Below, piece by piece: positions 6,394-6,720 of a DNA stretch of 6,720 nt. A program made the translations under genes and the position numbers. Where the stretch lies: contig JAGXNU010000118.1 of assembly GCA_019894815.1 (NCBI GenBank), forward strand, positions 1 through 6,720, in the 5' to 3' direction. The number at the start of each line of letters is the position of its first letter. The stretch's first letter is position 1. The notes beneath the pieces were generated by a model. The model was given only the letters and a program-made list of their open reading frames with translations, was not told the DNA's origin and did no database searches. The stretch comes from Promethearchaeota archaeon (GTDB taxonomy: Archaea; Asgardarchaeota; Lokiarchaeia; Sigyniarchaeales; SOKP01).

Positions 6394-6498
6394 GAAAAGA
6401 TTCTATGCCATTCTATTATGATTGATTTTGAATATGATCCCTCTGATAAAACAACGAAAGCAACTCAGTTCAAACCAGCAAGATATATTGGAAATTAA
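6388..6498 (+). pseudogene. orphan 3' end of a second, divergent leucyl-tRNA synthetase gene
   Basis: A frame opened by a TAA at 6385 and closed by a TAA at 6496 contains EKILCHSIMIDFEYDP followed by SDKTTKATQFKPARYIGN. Its last 34 residues align without gaps to the last 34 of the intact LeuRS (residues 929-962), with 15 identities, including DP, FKPA and YIG immediately before the stop. Codons differ throughout, so this is an old paralogue or a tail from another lineage, not a recent copy. Nothing upstream of the in-frame stop continues the homology; the C-S lyase promoter lies there instead. An ATG at 6418 could open a 26-residue peptide, but no ribosome-binding site is visible. It is best read as a gene remnant left by duplication and decay, or by replacement of the original LeuRS. 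Confidence 0.72.
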
Positions 6499-6504
6499 AG
6501 GATT

Positions 6505-6531
6505 TGATAGAATCTTAAAAAATTTCTATCA
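6505..6531 (+). terminator. hairpin after the LeuRS remnant
   Basis: TGATAGAA (6505-6512) and TTCTATCA (6524-6531) form a perfect 8-bp inverted repeat with an 11-base loop, starting 6 bases after the remnant's stop. A T-run (6550-6555) follows about 20 bases later. It may be the surviving terminator of the old LeuRS gene. Confidence 0.35.
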
Positions 6532-6564
6532 TTTAATCGCACTCGTATATTTTTTGAATATAAA

Positions 6565-6589
6565 TTCAAAATTCGTTTTTCAAAAAAAA
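6565..6589. repeat. direct repeat copy B (AT-rich, 25 bases)
   Basis: The second copy of the 6369-6393 element, with two transitions. It lies 171 bases beyond copy A, so the pair brackets the LeuRS remnant and its hairpin. Confidence 0.4.
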
Positions 6590-6645
6590 AATTAAATAAT
6601 CAGCAATCATTTGGATCATTAAAATCTAATATTATGTGAAAATTT

Positions 6646-6720
6646 ATGACAGAAACAATAAATATGTATGAAAAATATTTCAAAGATCCTAAACGGGAAC
6701 CCGTATTAATTGATTATGTC
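6646..6720 (+). CDS. N-terminus of an unidentified protein, cut by the right edge
   Basis: This ATG is the first in frame after a TGA at 6637 and opens 25 codons that run to the window edge: MTETINMYEKYF, then KDPKREPVLIDYV. No Shine-Dalgarno is seen; AT-rich sequence about 25 bases upstream could hold a TATA box for a leaderless message. The REPVLIDYV strand loosely resembles the first strand of thiolases (REPVIVDAVRTP type), but this is too little to name it. A second in-frame ATG is at 6664. Confidence 0.5.
   Translation, partial: MTETINMYEKYFKDPKREPVLIDYV

Overview
This 6.7-kb window is AT-rich and looks archaeal. The central gene is an archaeal/eukaryal-type leucyl-tRNA synthetase (LeuRS). 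Candidate promoters have TATA-like boxes about 25-35 bases before start codons, as leaderless or short-leader archaeal transcripts do. The two downstream genes of gene pairs instead carry Shine-Dalgarno sites (GGTGA, AGAGGT). Base composition and gene style would suit an Asgard (Lokiarchaeia-like) archaeon, but that placement is an impression rather than a demonstration.

Layout. Positions 1-888 (minus strand) hold a probable two-gene unit: a small flavodoxin-like protein, then a class I SAM-dependent methyltransferase that runs off the left edge. Positions 889-1250 form a divergent regulatory region. It contains a flavodoxin promoter and, facing right, a promoter-like box placed correctly for a 29-codon open reading frame that ends in five consecutive Leu codons. 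That frame is followed by a small hairpin, a T-rich tract and a longer alternative stem, and then by the LeuRS gene (1251-4139, plus strand). Positions 4171-6303 (minus strand) hold a second two-gene unit: a MalY/PatB-type PLP-dependent C-S lyase or aminotransferase, then a radical SAM protein with a SPASM-like cysteine-rich C-terminus. Positions 6388-6498 (plus strand) hold the isolated last 34 codons of a second, divergent LeuRS gene. A new gene starts at 6646 and leaves the window after 25 codons.

How it fits together. The clearest candidate for something new is the leucine-rich leader reading frame in front of the leucyl-tRNA synthetase. Its arrangement resembles bacterial leucine attenuators but sits in an archaeal setting, where ribosome-mediated attenuation is not, to my knowledge, an established mechanism. 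The evidence is positional and the TTA run could be a chance microsatellite, so it is a hypothesis. The second notable point is the orphan LeuRS tail. It shows that this locus once held, or received part of, another LeuRS gene, by duplication with decay or by gene replacement. The C-S lyase/radical SAM pair probably shares a transcript, but its substrate cannot be read from the sequence.
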